Positions 27,653-37,048 of a stretch of 64,000 nucleotides of DNA are shown here, one piece after another. Within the stretch, counting starts at the first letter, position 1. Each line of letters begins with the position of its first letter. This DNA is from CAVZZV01 sp963779845 (GTDB lineage: Bacteria; Bacteroidota; Bacteroidia; Bacteroidales; GCA-2748055). The DNA is taken from the NCBI GenBank assembly GCA_963779845.1, contig CAVZZV010000005.1, positions 806,001-870,000 on the forward strand, written 5' to 3'. A model generated the notes under the pieces. The model had not been told where the DNA came from. It made no database searches and saw only the letters and a list, made by a program, of their open reading frames with translations. Position numbers and translations under genes: made by a program.

Positions 27653-28372
27653 TCACTCCGACCCGTCCGTCCTGTCCAATATCAACTTATACCCTTTACC
27701 GTGCACGTTGATGATCTGGACGGTAGGATCCTCTTTAAGGTATTTACGGAGTTTAGTGATATAAACATCCATGCTTCGGGCATTAAAATAATTGTCATCG
27801 AACCATATGGCTTTTAATGCATAGTTGCGTTCGAGGACCCGGTTCAGGTTCATGGCAAGAAGTCTCAACAGCTCTGTTTCTTTGGTTGTCAGGTTCTTTA
27901 CTTCACCCGCTCTTTCAAGGCTTTGTGTTTTTGGATCAAAATGAAACTCCCCCAGCTCGAATATGCCTTCCGCGGATTCACCGGATCCTTTGGTACGCCT
28001 CAATACCGCCTCAATCCGGTAAATAAGTTCTTCCATGCTGAAAGGCTTGGTGATATAATCGTCCGCGCCAAGACTAAATCCTTCAAGTACATCATCCTTC
28101 ATGGATTTGGCGGTTAAAAAAATAATTGGAATGCCCTTATCTGTCATCCTGATTTCAGAAGCGAGGGTAAATCCGTCTTTCAAGGGCATCATCACATCGA
28201 GAATGCAGATATCGTAGTGGTTTCTCTCAAAGGCCTTAAAAGCCTTTATGCCGTCCGGGAACCAGTCGGTTTCATAATTTCTCGCCTTAAGGTATTCCTG
28301 CAGAAGGGATCCAAGGTTTTCGTCATCTTCAGCGAGAAGAACACGGGGTTTAATATCGCTCATTTCAGTCAT
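27653..28372 (-). CDS. OmpR-family response regulator
   Basis: This 239-residue protein has a receiver domain with the acidic pair in LLAEDDENLG, phospho-acceptor Asp59 (YDICILDVMMP) and Lys in FLTAKS. A winged-helix DNA-binding domain of the OmpR type follows at about residues 140-235 (TTKETELLRLLAMNLNRVLERN). It overlaps the end of the kinase gene by four bases (ATGA), so the pair is co-translated. The pair resembles the RprX/RprY type of Bacteroides. The target genes are not visible. Confidence 0.95.
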   Translation of the reverse strand: MTEMSDIKPRVLLAEDDENLGSLLQEYLKARNYETDWFPDGIKAFKAFERNHYDICILDVMMPLKDGFTLASEIRMTDKGIPIIFLTAKSMKDDVLEGFSLGADDYITKPFSMEELIYRIEAVLRRTKGSGESAEGIFELGEFHFDPKTQSLERAGEVKNLTTKETELLRLLAMNLNRVLERNYALKAIWFDDNYFNARSMDVYITKLRKYLKEDPTVQIINVHGKGYKLILDRTDGSE

Positions 28373-29964
28373 TTTTCTTCATAAAGAGGTAGGTAAATTT
28401 CAAAACGGGTGCCTTTGTTCAATTCCGATTTCATGCGGATATTCCCACCATGAATATCAATTATTTTTTTGACATAACTTAATCCAAGGCCAAATCCTTT
28501 TACATTATGAAGGTTTCCTGTAGAGACCCGATAGAATTTTTCAAATATCCGTTTCTGATCGTCCTTACTAATGCCAATGCCCTTATCTTCAACACGAATA
28601 ACCAGGAATTGTTTTTCATTCCTGGTACTTACCTGGATAACCGGATGTTGACGACAATATTTCATGGCATTGTCAAGAAGGTTTGAAAGGACATTGGTCA
28701 AATGCACTTCATCCCCCCGGATCCTGGATTTCGTTGCAGTGGGAAGGTAATCAAGTTCTCCTTCCCTTTTTTCTACCAGTATGCTGAAGTTGTTCACAGC
28801 CGAACGAATGATTTCATGCATGTCCAGAACCTTTTCCCTCAGCTTCAATTTTCCCTTGTCGAAAACCGCCATTTGCAATACCTTTTCAACCTGAAATCCA
28901 AGTCGGTTGCTTTCAGTATTGATGATCGAGGAGATATGCCCTATATCCTTATTCTGAATGGGAATGCTTTCATCGCTCAGCATTTGGGAGGCAAGGGAAA
29001 TCGTTGAAATGGGTGTTTTCAACTCATGGGTCATATTGTTGACAAAATCGTTTTTGATTTCCGATAACTTCTTTTGACGAAAGATAATCAAGAGTGTGAG
29101 AAAAAATATGCCAATAATGATGGAGGTAAGAATAACGGAAGAAATGCCCATCATTCCAACCGACTTGTATAAAAAAGATTTCTGGGAAGGGAAATAAAGG
29201 AGAAGATAATTAGGCTTGCTGAATACATCCTGTGGGAACAAACGCGATGTATAAACCCGGGCTGATTTGTCGGGACTGTAATGTGCGGATTTAAACGCAA
29301 CGTGACCATTCGAACGGATTACTGCATATTCATAATTCAGGTCAATCCCCCGGCTTCTTAATTCATTATCGATAAAATCTTTGGTCACCTCCGGGTTGAG
29401 GCGGTCTTCAATCCTCCGGTTTGTAGTTATCATGCGGGACATAGCCCTGTCGAGTTGTCTTTGTTTATTGAGCAGTTTGGTTTTCACATCAGCAGCCTCG
29501 GAAGAGTTTTGTATTGTGGGTAGATTTGGAACAAACATGGAATCAGCTCTGGAAGAATCGGTGCTCACGAAAATCATGCTGTCGTTATTGATCCGGATTT
29601 TCATACTCCCCTCGGGCTGTCCGGCAGAATCAGGACCCAACGTAATGTGCTGCTCAAAACTAAAAACTCCCGAGTCCCTGCCTCCAAAGAGGTACTGGCC
29701 GGTTTCCAGTTGGAAGTCCAGGTTCTGACTATAACCGGAGGTGTCTATTTTAAAAAAGGGATCCACAAAATCATAGACCATCAAGGCGGCTTCCCGGGCT
29801 TCCATTTGGCCACTGATGTTCGACATCGACCGGGCTAATAGCTGGTCAAACTGCTTTTCCTTGATTTCCAAGGCATTGTTTATCCAATAGGATTGCACGA
29901 GGATCAATCCGATCATCACAATAGCCATAAACGCGGCCAGAGTCCAGAGTAGGCGTTTGCTCAT
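28369..29964 (-). CDS. membrane sensor histidine kinase
   Basis: This 531-residue protein has an N-terminal transmembrane segment (residues 7-27) and a large periplasmic sensor region. A second transmembrane segment is near residues 275-295. The cytoplasmic kinase follows: H box NNMTHELKTPIS, N box LSNLLDNAMKYC, G1 DKGIGIS, F box RIFEKFYR and G2 GFGLGLSYVK. It pairs with the response regulator that starts within its stop codon. The stimulus is unknown. Both run on the minus strand. Confidence 0.95.
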   Translation of the reverse strand: MSKRLLWTLAAFMAIVMIGLILVQSYWINNALEIKEKQFDQLLARSMSNISGQMEAREAALMVYDFVDPFFKIDTSGYSQNLDFQLETGQYLFGGRDSGVFSFEQHITLGPDSAGQPEGSMKIRINNDSMIFVSTDSSRADSMFVPNLPTIQNSSEAADVKTKLLNKQRQLDRAMSRMITTNRRIEDRLNPEVTKDFIDNELRSRGIDLNYEYAVIRSNGHVAFKSAHYSPDKSARVYTSRLFPQDVFSKPNYLLLYFPSQKSFLYKSVGMMGISSVILTSIIIGIFFLTLLIIFRQKKLSEIKNDFVNNMTHELKTPISTISLASQMLSDESIPIQNKDIGHISSIINTESNRLGFQVEKVLQMAVFDKGKLKLREKVLDMHEIIRSAVNNFSILVEKREGELDYLPTATKSRIRGDEVHLTNVLSNLLDNAMKYCRQHPVIQVSTRNEKQFLVIRVEDKGIGISKDDQKRIFEKFYRVSTGNLHNVKGFGLGLSYVKKIIDIHGGNIRMKSELNKGTRFEIYLPLYEEK

Positions 29965-30086
29965 ATATACAAAGATAACACTATCAAGTCTTTCGAAGTT
30001 ATCCTATTAACAATCTTTAACATTAGAAAAGAGAAAAGGCCAGATCATGATGGCCACCGGACTCCGGTATTTTGATGTGAAAATCC

Positions 30087-30094
30087 TATATTTG
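30087..30094 (+). promoter_or_regulatory. -7 box TATATTTG upstream of the methyltransferase gene
   Basis: TATATTTG matches TAnnTTTG and lies 22 bases before the start at 30117. No -33 element at proper spacing. Confidence 0.4.
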
Positions 30095-30116
30095 TGTCTG
30101 ACAAAGCTATATTCTT

Positions 30117-30926
30117 ATGTTAAAAATTAGAAAAGCAATCCGGGCAATATTGTTGATCCTTAAAAATCCATGGTTATTGAATAAAGTAATAAACGATGAT
30201 ACCGTCTGGGCAAGTTTTCTATGCAAAGAATATGGAATAAAACACGGACTGCCATTGGTGGATATTCAAACGATTGATCCTGGTTTTTCTGAAACTGTGG
30301 AAAATTTTTCCTTTCTCGACGGGGGTTCCCTGCCAACAGACATCGCTTTGCTCAAAAATTTATGCCGGCGATTCGCATCTTGCAGTTGTTTTGAAATTGG
30401 CACCTGGCGCGGAGAGAGTGCTGTCAACATGGCTGATGTGGCAGAAGTATGCTATACCCTCAATCTTTCAGAAAAAGAGATGAAGGAAAGCGGATTAAAC
30501 AGGAAATATATTGACCAATATGCCTTTTTTTCAAAAGGCAGAGAAAATATAGTTCATCTAAAAGGGAACTCTCTCACGTATGATTTTGAAAGCCTTGGGA
30601 GAAAATTCGATCTTATTTTTATTGACGGGGACCATCATTTCGAATCGGTAAGGAACGATACCCATAAGGTTTTTAAGCATCTGGTACATGAAAAATCTAT
30701 AGTCGTTTGGCACGATTACGCCTACAATCCTGAAAAGTACCGCCCTGAAGTACTGGCCGCCATCCTTGCTGCCATTCCTTCAGAGTTCCGCAAGAACCTA
30801 TACCATGTATCGAACACAATGTGCGCGTTGTTCATCCGGGAAAATTTCACAGTCAGCACTCTTATTCCACCAACTTCTCCGAATAAAGCATTTAAGATCG
30901 AACTTAACACAACCACAATTCAATGA
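30117..30926 (+). CDS. class I SAM-dependent methyltransferase (Methyltransf_24-like)
   Basis: This 269-residue protein has a Rossmann-type motif I, CFEIGTWRGES, near residues 94-104. Later comes FDLIFIDGDHHFESVRND near residues 161-178, the pattern of family 24 methyltransferases. A basic N-terminal helix (KIRKAIRAILLILKNP) may contact membrane or RNA. The substrate is unknown. It stands upstream of the membrane J-domain gene, 45 bases away, on the same strand. Confidence 0.8.
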   Translation: MLKIRKAIRAILLILKNPWLLNKVINDDTVWASFLCKEYGIKHGLPLVDIQTIDPGFSETVENFSFLDGGSLPTDIALLKNLCRRFASCSCFEIGTWRGESAVNMADVAEVCYTLNLSEKEMKESGLNRKYIDQYAFFSKGRENIVHLKGNSLTYDFESLGRKFDLIFIDGDHHFESVRNDTHKVFKHLVHEKSIVVWHDYAYNPEKYRPEVLAAILAAIPSEFRKNLYHVSNTMCALFIRENFTVSTLIPPTSPNKAFKIELNTTTIQ

Positions 30927-30971
30927 ATAATATTTTTTATTTTAACTTGCCTGTCATTTCAGATATTTTAA

Positions 30972-32210
30972 ATGTTTGGAGAATACTATAAAGTTTTAGG
31001 AATTAAAGAGGGCGCGGATGAAAAAACCGTAAAAAAAGCCTATCGTACCCTAGCCCTTAAATACCACCCTGATGTAAATAAAGCCGCGAACGCATCCGAA
31101 CACTTCCAGAAAATATGTGAAGCTTATGAAATTGTCCTAAGGCAAATCGAACAGGAAACCCTTGTAAACATTTACGAGACCACCGCTGAAAATTATGAGG
31201 CCATTTATGAAGAGATAATCCGTGAAGCAAGAGAGGAAGCCAGGAAAAGGGTACGGATGAAATACGAACGGATCAAGGCTGAAAAGGACTTCTTCAGGAA
31301 CAATGATTTGTTTATCCTATTCCGGTATATTGGAAATTATATCGCCTTGCCTCTGGGGCTGGCACTAATTATAATCCCGGTATACCTTGCCATAACCGAG
31401 GAGTTTATGATACTCTTTGCGACCATGTTTTTCTGGATAATTGGTATTTTCATCCTGAAAAATATCTATGACCGCAGGAAAACCTGGTTCAGGCCCGGAC
31501 GGCTAAAAGCTCGTCCGTCAGATATATTTTTATTTTTTTCAGCAGAGAAAAGGAAGAATGCCACCGGGGAATGCTTTTTCATCAAGGGTGAAAAAGCCAA
31601 TTCCAAACCCTTTCGCTACACGATGTTAAAAGTCAGGGATATTAAACTGAGCCATGAGGGTGTCTATCAGCATTACGTCCGTTATAGCAGGAAATACAGG
31701 GAAATCGTGCTTCCCCGATCGGCAAAAGCCTTCCATCTTCATACTTTCCTTTCATTTTTAAAACCTATCTGTTTACTGCTAAGCATCCTTTTTCTGCCAA
31801 TTCCTTCTTTGATCTGGAGAATAGTCGCAGGCCTACTCCTCGCACTTTTTCTTTCAAATATTATCTTATTAGTAAGCAGGACACGTTCGAAAACTTCCTT
31901 TCTCCTTAATCGTTTCCTGCTCCTAAAGGTGTGCATATGGCTGATGCTAATAGTGTCCCAAACAAGCTGGTACGGAGGGGTCGTTTTATTCACCAGTGAA
32001 AAGACTGTGCTTTTCCTGATGCTGTTCCTTGTATTCCTGGATATGTTCCTGGATTTGTTCCTGCGGCTACTGCCCTTCTATAAGAAAATGTATCTTCCAC
32101 TAATTAAACAGCCTGCTGTTATCCTGGAGCTGTATAAAAATGGATATCAGGCCTACATGGATTTGCCGGTCTGGTCTACGGTTTTTCCTTTCTTCAGGTG
32201 GTTGTTTTAG
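30972..32210 (+). CDS. membrane-anchored J-domain protein
   Basis: This 412-residue protein starts with a J domain at residues 4-60, including HPD at 33-35 (KYHPDVNK), the site that stimulates DnaK ATPase. After a charged helix it has two transmembrane segments near residues 118-160. A soluble middle of about 70 residues follows, then about four more membrane segments in the C-terminal part. It is not DnaJ itself: there is no Gly/Phe region or zinc fingers. A role in recruiting DnaK to the membrane is inferred from the J domain. Confidence 0.85.
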   Translation: MFGEYYKVLGIKEGADEKTVKKAYRTLALKYHPDVNKAANASEHFQKICEAYEIVLRQIEQETLVNIYETTAENYEAIYEEIIREAREEARKRVRMKYERIKAEKDFFRNNDLFILFRYIGNYIALPLGLALIIIPVYLAITEEFMILFATMFFWIIGIFILKNIYDRRKTWFRPGRLKARPSDIFLFFSAEKRKNATGECFFIKGEKANSKPFRYTMLKVRDIKLSHEGVYQHYVRYSRKYREIVLPRSAKAFHLHTFLSFLKPICLLLSILFLPIPSLIWRIVAGLLLALFLSNIILLVSRTRSKTSFLLNRFLLLKVCIWLMLIVSQTSWYGGVVLFTSEKTVLFLMLFLVFLDMFLDLFLRLLPFYKKMYLPLIKQPAVILELYKNGYQAYMDLPVWSTVFPFFRWLF

Positions 32211-32218
32211 TTGGGGCA

Positions 32219-32641
32219 TTAATTCAGGAGTCTTTCCCTGGATTTTAGTGTATTCGGATCGATCCGGAAAACTGCCTGGATAGAGGCAGCAGCTCGTAGT
32301 TTATTTTGTAAATCTTCCGCAAATGACTCATCAAATTCGCCATTCACGATCAGAAAGTAATCGATGTTCCTAAGTTCATCCATCAAAATACCCGTTTCTG
32401 ATTTATTGGAAATAATACGGTATTCAATTAAGGTATCTTCATCTGTAAAAGAGAAAGCAGAAAATTCCTGTTCTTCCGCTAATTTTTTATGAAATGCCCT
32501 ATGATTCTCTGTTTTGGAGAATTGAACCAGAAGCAATTGGTTAAGGCCCCAGATAAACTTGTGTTCCCTCTCGTCGCTCGATATGCCGATTAACAGAAAA
32601 TCATAATTTTGGGTATAAGCGAGTTTTATCTTTTTAACCAT
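32219..32641 (-). CDS. IPExxxVDY-family protein
   Basis: This 140-residue protein shows the pattern YDFLLIGISSDEREHKFIWGLNQLL, typical of a Bacteroidota family usually found between rnc and pyk. Here the HKFIW segment replaces the namesake sequence. It lies 38 bases downstream of rnc on the same strand, which supports the assignment. Function is unknown. Confidence 0.78.
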   Translation of the reverse strand: MVKKIKLAYTQNYDFLLIGISSDEREHKFIWGLNQLLLVQFSKTENHRAFHKKLAEEQEFSAFSFTDEDTLIEYRIISNKSETGILMDELRNIDYFLIVNGEFDESFAEDLQNKLRAAASIQAVFRIDPNTLKSRERLLN

Positions 32642-32679
32642 ATCACCTTCATTTTGAAATTATTGCGCAAAAATGGGAA

Positions 32680-33405
32680 CTACTCCTGAGAAAGGTTTTC
32701 CAGGGCAACACGGGAGGCTTTTTGCTCAGCCTCTTTTTTCGACTTTCCATACCCTTTGCCCAGCTCACGATCAATCAGGCGAACATGGGATACAAATAGG
32801 GGAATATGGCCATCGGAAGGCTCCACCCTGCTATCGAAAAGTACTTCCTGCCGGTTTTTCTGAGCCCATTCGATAAGCCTGCTCTTATAGTCTGAATCAG
32901 ATTCCTTGAGTTTTTGTATATCGACATATCGGGTAATGATCCCTTCTATAAAACGGGAGGTAAAACGAAAACCCTTATCCAGGTATATTGCTCCTACCAA
33001 TGCTTCGAAAGCGTTCCCATAGAGATGCTTGGAATGATTGGCCGGATTGGTATGACTAACAATCAGTTTACTTATTCCGATATGATAGGCGAGGATATTG
33101 AGATTTTTGCGCTTCACCATGCGGGAGCGCATTTTGGTCAGAAATCCTTCATCCTTGTTCGGGAACTTTTTGAAAAGATAATCAGCAACGATCGCATCCA
33201 GGATGGCATCACCGAGATATTCAAGCCTCTCATTATTAACGACTTCTCCATCTGGCAATACCAGTGAAGCAGAACGGTGGATGAAGGCTATTTCATAAAG
33301 TTTTGCATGAACAGGCACAAAACCCAGGATTGGGGTAAGTTTACGGATGAAATCCCGCTTTTTACTGAAAGAAAAAATAAATAAACTCCCAATAGAAGTC
33401 AACAC
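32680..33405 (-). CDS. rnc: ribonuclease III
   Basis: This 241-residue protein has the RNase III signature NERLEYLGDAILDAIVADYLF, with the catalytic acidic residues. A second acidic site is in NAFEALVGAIYLD near residue 126. A double-stranded RNA-binding domain ends it (GKGYGKSKKEAEQKASRVAL). It processes rRNA and mRNA duplexes. The acpP-fabF-rnc order is a well known conserved operon; fabF ends two bases before the rnc start. Confidence 0.96.
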   Translation of the reverse strand: MLTSIGSLFIFSFSKKRDFIRKLTPILGFVPVHAKLYEIAFIHRSASLVLPDGEVVNNERLEYLGDAILDAIVADYLFKKFPNKDEGFLTKMRSRMVKRKNLNILAYHIGISKLIVSHTNPANHSKHLYGNAFEALVGAIYLDKGFRFTSRFIEGIITRYVDIQKLKESDSDYKSRLIEWAQKNRQEVLFDSRVEPSDGHIPLFVSHVRLIDRELGKGYGKSKKEAEQKASRVALENLSQE

Positions 33406-33407
33406 TT

Positions 33408-34661
33408 TTATTTAGTATACTTTTTAAAAATTACCGAAGAATTATGCCCTCCGAATCCGAATGTATTACTCAGGGCTACGTTTACTTCCCTTTTTTGCGC
33501 GGAGCCGCGGGTCAGGTTTAACTTTGGATCTATGGCAGGATCAAGGGTTTCAAGGTTAATGGTTGGAGGAACGATCCCATTGATAATAGCGAGGATGGTA
33601 GCAATTGATTCCACCGCACCGGCAGCTCCGAGAAGATGGCCTGTCATGGATTTAGTGGCGCTGATATTCAGCTTATAGGCCTGATCGCCGAAAACTTCTT
33701 TGATCGCAAAGGTTTCGGCTACATCGCCAAGGGGAGTTGCCGTTCCATGCACATTGATGTAATCGACATCTGAGGGTTCAATCCCAGCATCCGCGATAGC
33801 CCTTTGCATGACCAGTTTAGCGCCCAGCCCATCAGGATGGGGAGCTGTAAGGTGGTGTGCATCAGCCGACATTCCTCCGCCGACAATTTCGGCGTAGATA
33901 GTTGCCCCCCTTTTTATGGCGTGTTCGTATTCTTCCAGTATCAATGCCCCGGCACCTTCCCCCATTACAAAACCATCCCGGTTAGCATCGAAGGGACGGG
34001 AGGCTTGCTTGTAATTATCATTCGCGGTAGAAATTGCCTGCATACTGTTAAACCCGCCCATTCCTGCTTCATTGATGGCAGCTTCTGAACCACCTGCAAC
34101 AATTGCCACTGCCTTGCCCAGCCGAAGAAGGTTAAAGGCATCAATAAGGGCATTGGTGGAAGATGCGCAGGCAGATACGGTGCCGAAATTAGGGCCACGG
34201 AACCCATATTTTATGGAAATCTGTCCTGCGGCAATGTCAGAAATCATTTTAGGAATAAAGAAAGGGCTGAACCTTGGAACAAAATTCCCGGTTACGTAGT
34301 TCTTCATCTCTTCCATGAAAGTTTCTATCCCGCCAATTCCTGAAGCCCATATTACTCCGATGTTGTCGGTGTCCAGCTCTTCCAGGGCAAATCCCGCATC
34401 CTTAACCGCTTCATCGGCCGCCACAATAGCATATTGGGCATAGGGATCCAGTTTACGGGCCTCCTTTCGGTCGAAATACTGCGTGGGATCGAAATTCTTG
34501 ACCTCACAGGCAAATTTAGTTTTGAATTTTTCAGTATCAAAACGGGTTATAAGGTTAGCGCCGCTAACCCCGTCAACAAGATTTTTCCAGAAATCACCCA
34601 CATTATTACCAATGGGAGTAATCGCTCCCAATCCCGTAACAACAACCCGCTTTAATTCCAT
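33408..34661 (-). CDS. fabF: beta-ketoacyl-ACP synthase II
   Basis: This 417-residue protein has the Cys-His-His triad of elongating ketosynthases. The cysteine is in VSACASSTNALIDAF near residue 165. The first histidine is in NVHGTATPLGD near 305, and the second in SMTGHLLGAAGA near 342. It elongates acyl-ACP in fatty acid synthesis. It lies between acpP and rnc on the same strand. Confidence 0.97.
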   Translation of the reverse strand: MELKRVVVTGLGAITPIGNNVGDFWKNLVDGVSGANLITRFDTEKFKTKFACEVKNFDPTQYFDRKEARKLDPYAQYAIVAADEAVKDAGFALEELDTDNIGVIWASGIGGIETFMEEMKNYVTGNFVPRFSPFFIPKMISDIAAGQISIKYGFRGPNFGTVSACASSTNALIDAFNLLRLGKAVAIVAGGSEAAINEAGMGGFNSMQAISTANDNYKQASRPFDANRDGFVMGEGAGALILEEYEHAIKRGATIYAEIVGGGMSADAHHLTAPHPDGLGAKLVMQRAIADAGIEPSDVDYINVHGTATPLGDVAETFAIKEVFGDQAYKLNISATKSMTGHLLGAAGAVESIATILAIINGIVPPTINLETLDPAIDPKLNLTRGSAQKREVNVALSNTFGFGGHNSSVIFKKYTK

Positions 34662-34681
34662 AACAGCGAAAAATTTTCGTA

Positions 34682-34918
34682 TTACTTCGCGTTTTCTTCA
34701 ATGTACTTTATGGCTTCGCCAACGGTACCGATGTTTTCGGCCTGATCGTCAGGAATTCCAATATTGAATTCTTTTTCGAATTCCATAATCAGTTCAACAG
34801 TGTCCAGAGAGTCAGCGCCAAGGTCGTTTGTAAAACTGGCCTCAGGAGTAACTTCGTTTTCATCAACACCTAATTTATCAACAATAATAGCCTTTACTCT
34901 TGATGCAATATCAGACAT
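34682..34918 (-). CDS. acpP: acyl carrier protein
   Basis: This 78-residue protein has the phosphopantetheine attachment motif GADSLDTVEL, with Ser36 as the modified residue. The rest is acidic and helical, as usual. It carries acyl chains for FabF and the other fatty acid enzymes. The best promoter match lies 43-73 bases upstream. Confidence 0.97.
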   Translation of the reverse strand: MSDIASRVKAIIVDKLGVDENEVTPEASFTNDLGADSLDTVELIMEFEKEFNIGIPDDQAENIGTVGEAIKYIEENAK

Positions 34919-34960
34919 AGCTTAAAATTTAATTAATATAAATGGATTTTTTTGATTGTG

Positions 34961-34991
34961 CAAAGAAATGCAATAAAGAATTAAAAACAAA
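34961..34991 (-). promoter_or_regulatory. promoter of acpP-fabF-rnc
   Basis: Read on the minus strand, TTTG (34991-34988) is followed by 19 bases and then TTTCTTTG (34968-34961). This agrees with the Bacteroidota pattern TTTG-N19-TAnnTTTG except for one base in the -7 box. It lies 43 bases before the acpP start, and the gap is AT-rich as expected of a strong promoter. Confidence 0.5.
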
Positions 34992-35108
34992 CAAATTTTT
35001 GTAAAAATGAATACGAAAATGTTTTTTTTTGCAGTATATTTCCGGCCAAAGATAAGGATTAAATTTAATAATTCGAAAAATAAACCTGTTAATTAAACAG
35101 GTAAACCA

Positions 35109-35696
35109 ATGAAAAAGAAAAGGATAGCTATCTTCGCTTCGGGTTCCGGCACTAACGCAGAAAATATAATTCGATTTTTTAAAAATCATCCGAAAGCGGA
35201 AGTTTGCCTTGTTTTATCTAATAAACCCGATGCAATCGTGCTGCGCCGCGCTGAAAACCTCGGGGTTCCCTATGAAATTTTTAACCGGCAGGACTTTTAT
35301 ACATCTACCCGGATCCTCGACCTGCTAAAAGGAAAAAAAATTGATTTTATTGTTCTTGCCGGGTTTCTCTGGCTGATTCCGTTAAACCTGGTCAAATCCT
35401 TTAAAGGCCGATTGATTAATATTCATCCTGCCCTTCTTCCTGATTACGGGGGAAAAGGCATGTACGGGATGAATGTTCACCGCTCGGTAATTGCCAATAA
35501 GGATAAGGAATCAGGAATTACCATCCATCAGGTAAATGAAAAATACGATGCCGGTAATATCATCTTTCAGGCCAGATGCAGTATAGATCCCAAAGATACT
35601 GCTGAAAGCCTCGCTGAAAAGATCCACTTGCTGGAACAGGAAAATTTTCCCAGGGTGATTGAGCAATTTATTGCGGGCGGAAAGAAAATCTCATAG
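35109..35696 (+). CDS. purN: phosphoribosylglycinamide formyltransferase
   Basis: This 195-residue protein has the GART start IFASGSGTNAENII near residue 8. Formyl-transfer motif residues lie in LINIHPALLPDYGG (Asn and His) near residue 100 and ITIHQVNEKYDAGNII near residue 136. It transfers formate from 10-formyl-THF to GAR in purine synthesis. It is divergent from acpP and convergent with the M23 gene, as in other Bacteroidota. Confidence 0.96.
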   Translation: MKKKRIAIFASGSGTNAENIIRFFKNHPKAEVCLVLSNKPDAIVLRRAENLGVPYEIFNRQDFYTSTRILDLLKGKKIDFIVLAGFLWLIPLNLVKSFKGRLINIHPALLPDYGGKGMYGMNVHRSVIANKDKESGITIHQVNEKYDAGNIIFQARCSIDPKDTAESLAEKIHLLEQENFPRVIEQFIAGGKKIS

Positions 35697-35803
35697 AATT
35701 TCCCAGGTTCCATGGGTATCATTCAAAGTTTCCTCCGCACAACTGATAGGACAATCTATTTACAATGCAGCCAAAATAATTATTACGGCAATAATATCAA
35801 ATA

Positions 35804-37039
35804 TTAAAATTGCAACTCGCTCATAACCCTGTTCCTCACCCTCTCATATTTTTCCATGTTCTCTTCCCTCACCGGGTCCACCGGGGGTGCCTTAACCTTA
35901 AGCGGATCGATGGCAGCCCCATTTTTGTAAAAACGAAAGTCAAGATGTGGCCCGGTGGACATACCCGACGAGCCAACATACCCGATAATGTCACCCTGCT
36001 TCACATAGGCACCGGTGGAGATACCCTTTCCGTACCTGCTCAGATGCATATAGGCAGTAGAATATACGGAATTGTGCCTGATTTTCACCATATTCCCTGC
36101 CCCACCCTGATAAGCCTTCTGAGTAACAATCCCGTCACCGATCGCTACCACAGCAGTTCCGATAGGGGCGGCGTAATCTACTCCATGATGGGGGCGGCGG
36201 ATCTTCAAAATGGGATGCAGTCGGGAATTGGAAAAGAATGAACTAATCCTGGAATATCGCAAAGGGGCCTTAAGAAAAGCTTTTCTTAAACTCTCTCCCT
36301 CCTTGTCGTAATAATCTTCCGTGCTGTCCTGAACAAAAGGGATTGCGTAAAAGTCATGGTCCATATGCCGGAAATAAGCTCCATGGATTTTCCCAATTCC
36401 TATTGAGGTGCTGTCTACGAACAATTCATCGTATATTACCCGTATACTGTCGCCCTTTTGGAGCCCGAAAAAGTCGATTGTCCAGGCATAGATTTCCGAG
36501 AGCTCTATGGCCAGCATGGGATTGGCATTGCGATCGGTCATGGCATTCCATAGGGAAGTCTGGATTCTGCCGGCAAATGTGGTATAAAGGGTATCGACAA
36601 GCTTACTGGCACCCCAGACGCTCAGCGAATCGCGAAAACCAAAAACGATATAATCCAGCGGAGAATGCTCATAAACAAGGTAATCGAGGTTCCGTAAACT
36701 GTCCTGGCTTAGAAAAGCACTATAGGGATTCCCGGAACGAAATTTCCGGACATCAAATACACCTTCGCATTGAATCACGATGTCGTGGATGGTCTGGTTG
36801 CTTATTCCATAATCATTCAACAATACCGATAAAGGCTGGTTCCTGCCCACCCTGCCCTGGACAACATCGAAAGAATCGACTGGCAAACCGTATTGGTACC
36901 GGATAATCACTTCCGGGGCAGTTTCCTCCTCAGACAAGCCTGCATCATCCATGTCCACGGATTGTTTGCGGTTACAAGAGATAAAAACCATTATAATAGC
37001 TGAAAGATATAGTATTGATTTTCTTTTGAATATATTCAT
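35804..37039 (-). CDS. M23 peptidoglycan endopeptidase lipoprotein
   Basis: This 411-residue protein has a lipoprotein signal ending at Cys22 (MVFISCNRKQ). An OapA/LysM-like region follows, then an LytM domain near residues 270-380. The zinc site is visible as HHGVDYAAP near residue 285 and GPHLDFRF near residue 362. It should cut peptidoglycan cross-links at the cell envelope. It lies 9 bases downstream of leuS on the same strand. Confidence 0.9.
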   Translation of the reverse strand: MNIFKRKSILYLSAIIMVFISCNRKQSVDMDDAGLSEEETAPEVIIRYQYGLPVDSFDVVQGRVGRNQPLSVLLNDYGISNQTIHDIVIQCEGVFDVRKFRSGNPYSAFLSQDSLRNLDYLVYEHSPLDYIVFGFRDSLSVWGASKLVDTLYTTFAGRIQTSLWNAMTDRNANPMLAIELSEIYAWTIDFFGLQKGDSIRVIYDELFVDSTSIGIGKIHGAYFRHMDHDFYAIPFVQDSTEDYYDKEGESLRKAFLKAPLRYSRISSFFSNSRLHPILKIRRPHHGVDYAAPIGTAVVAIGDGIVTQKAYQGGAGNMVKIRHNSVYSTAYMHLSRYGKGISTGAYVKQGDIIGYVGSSGMSTGPHLDFRFYKNGAAIDPLKVKAPPVDPVREENMEKYERVRNRVMSELQF

Positions 37040-37048
37040 GATTAAAAC

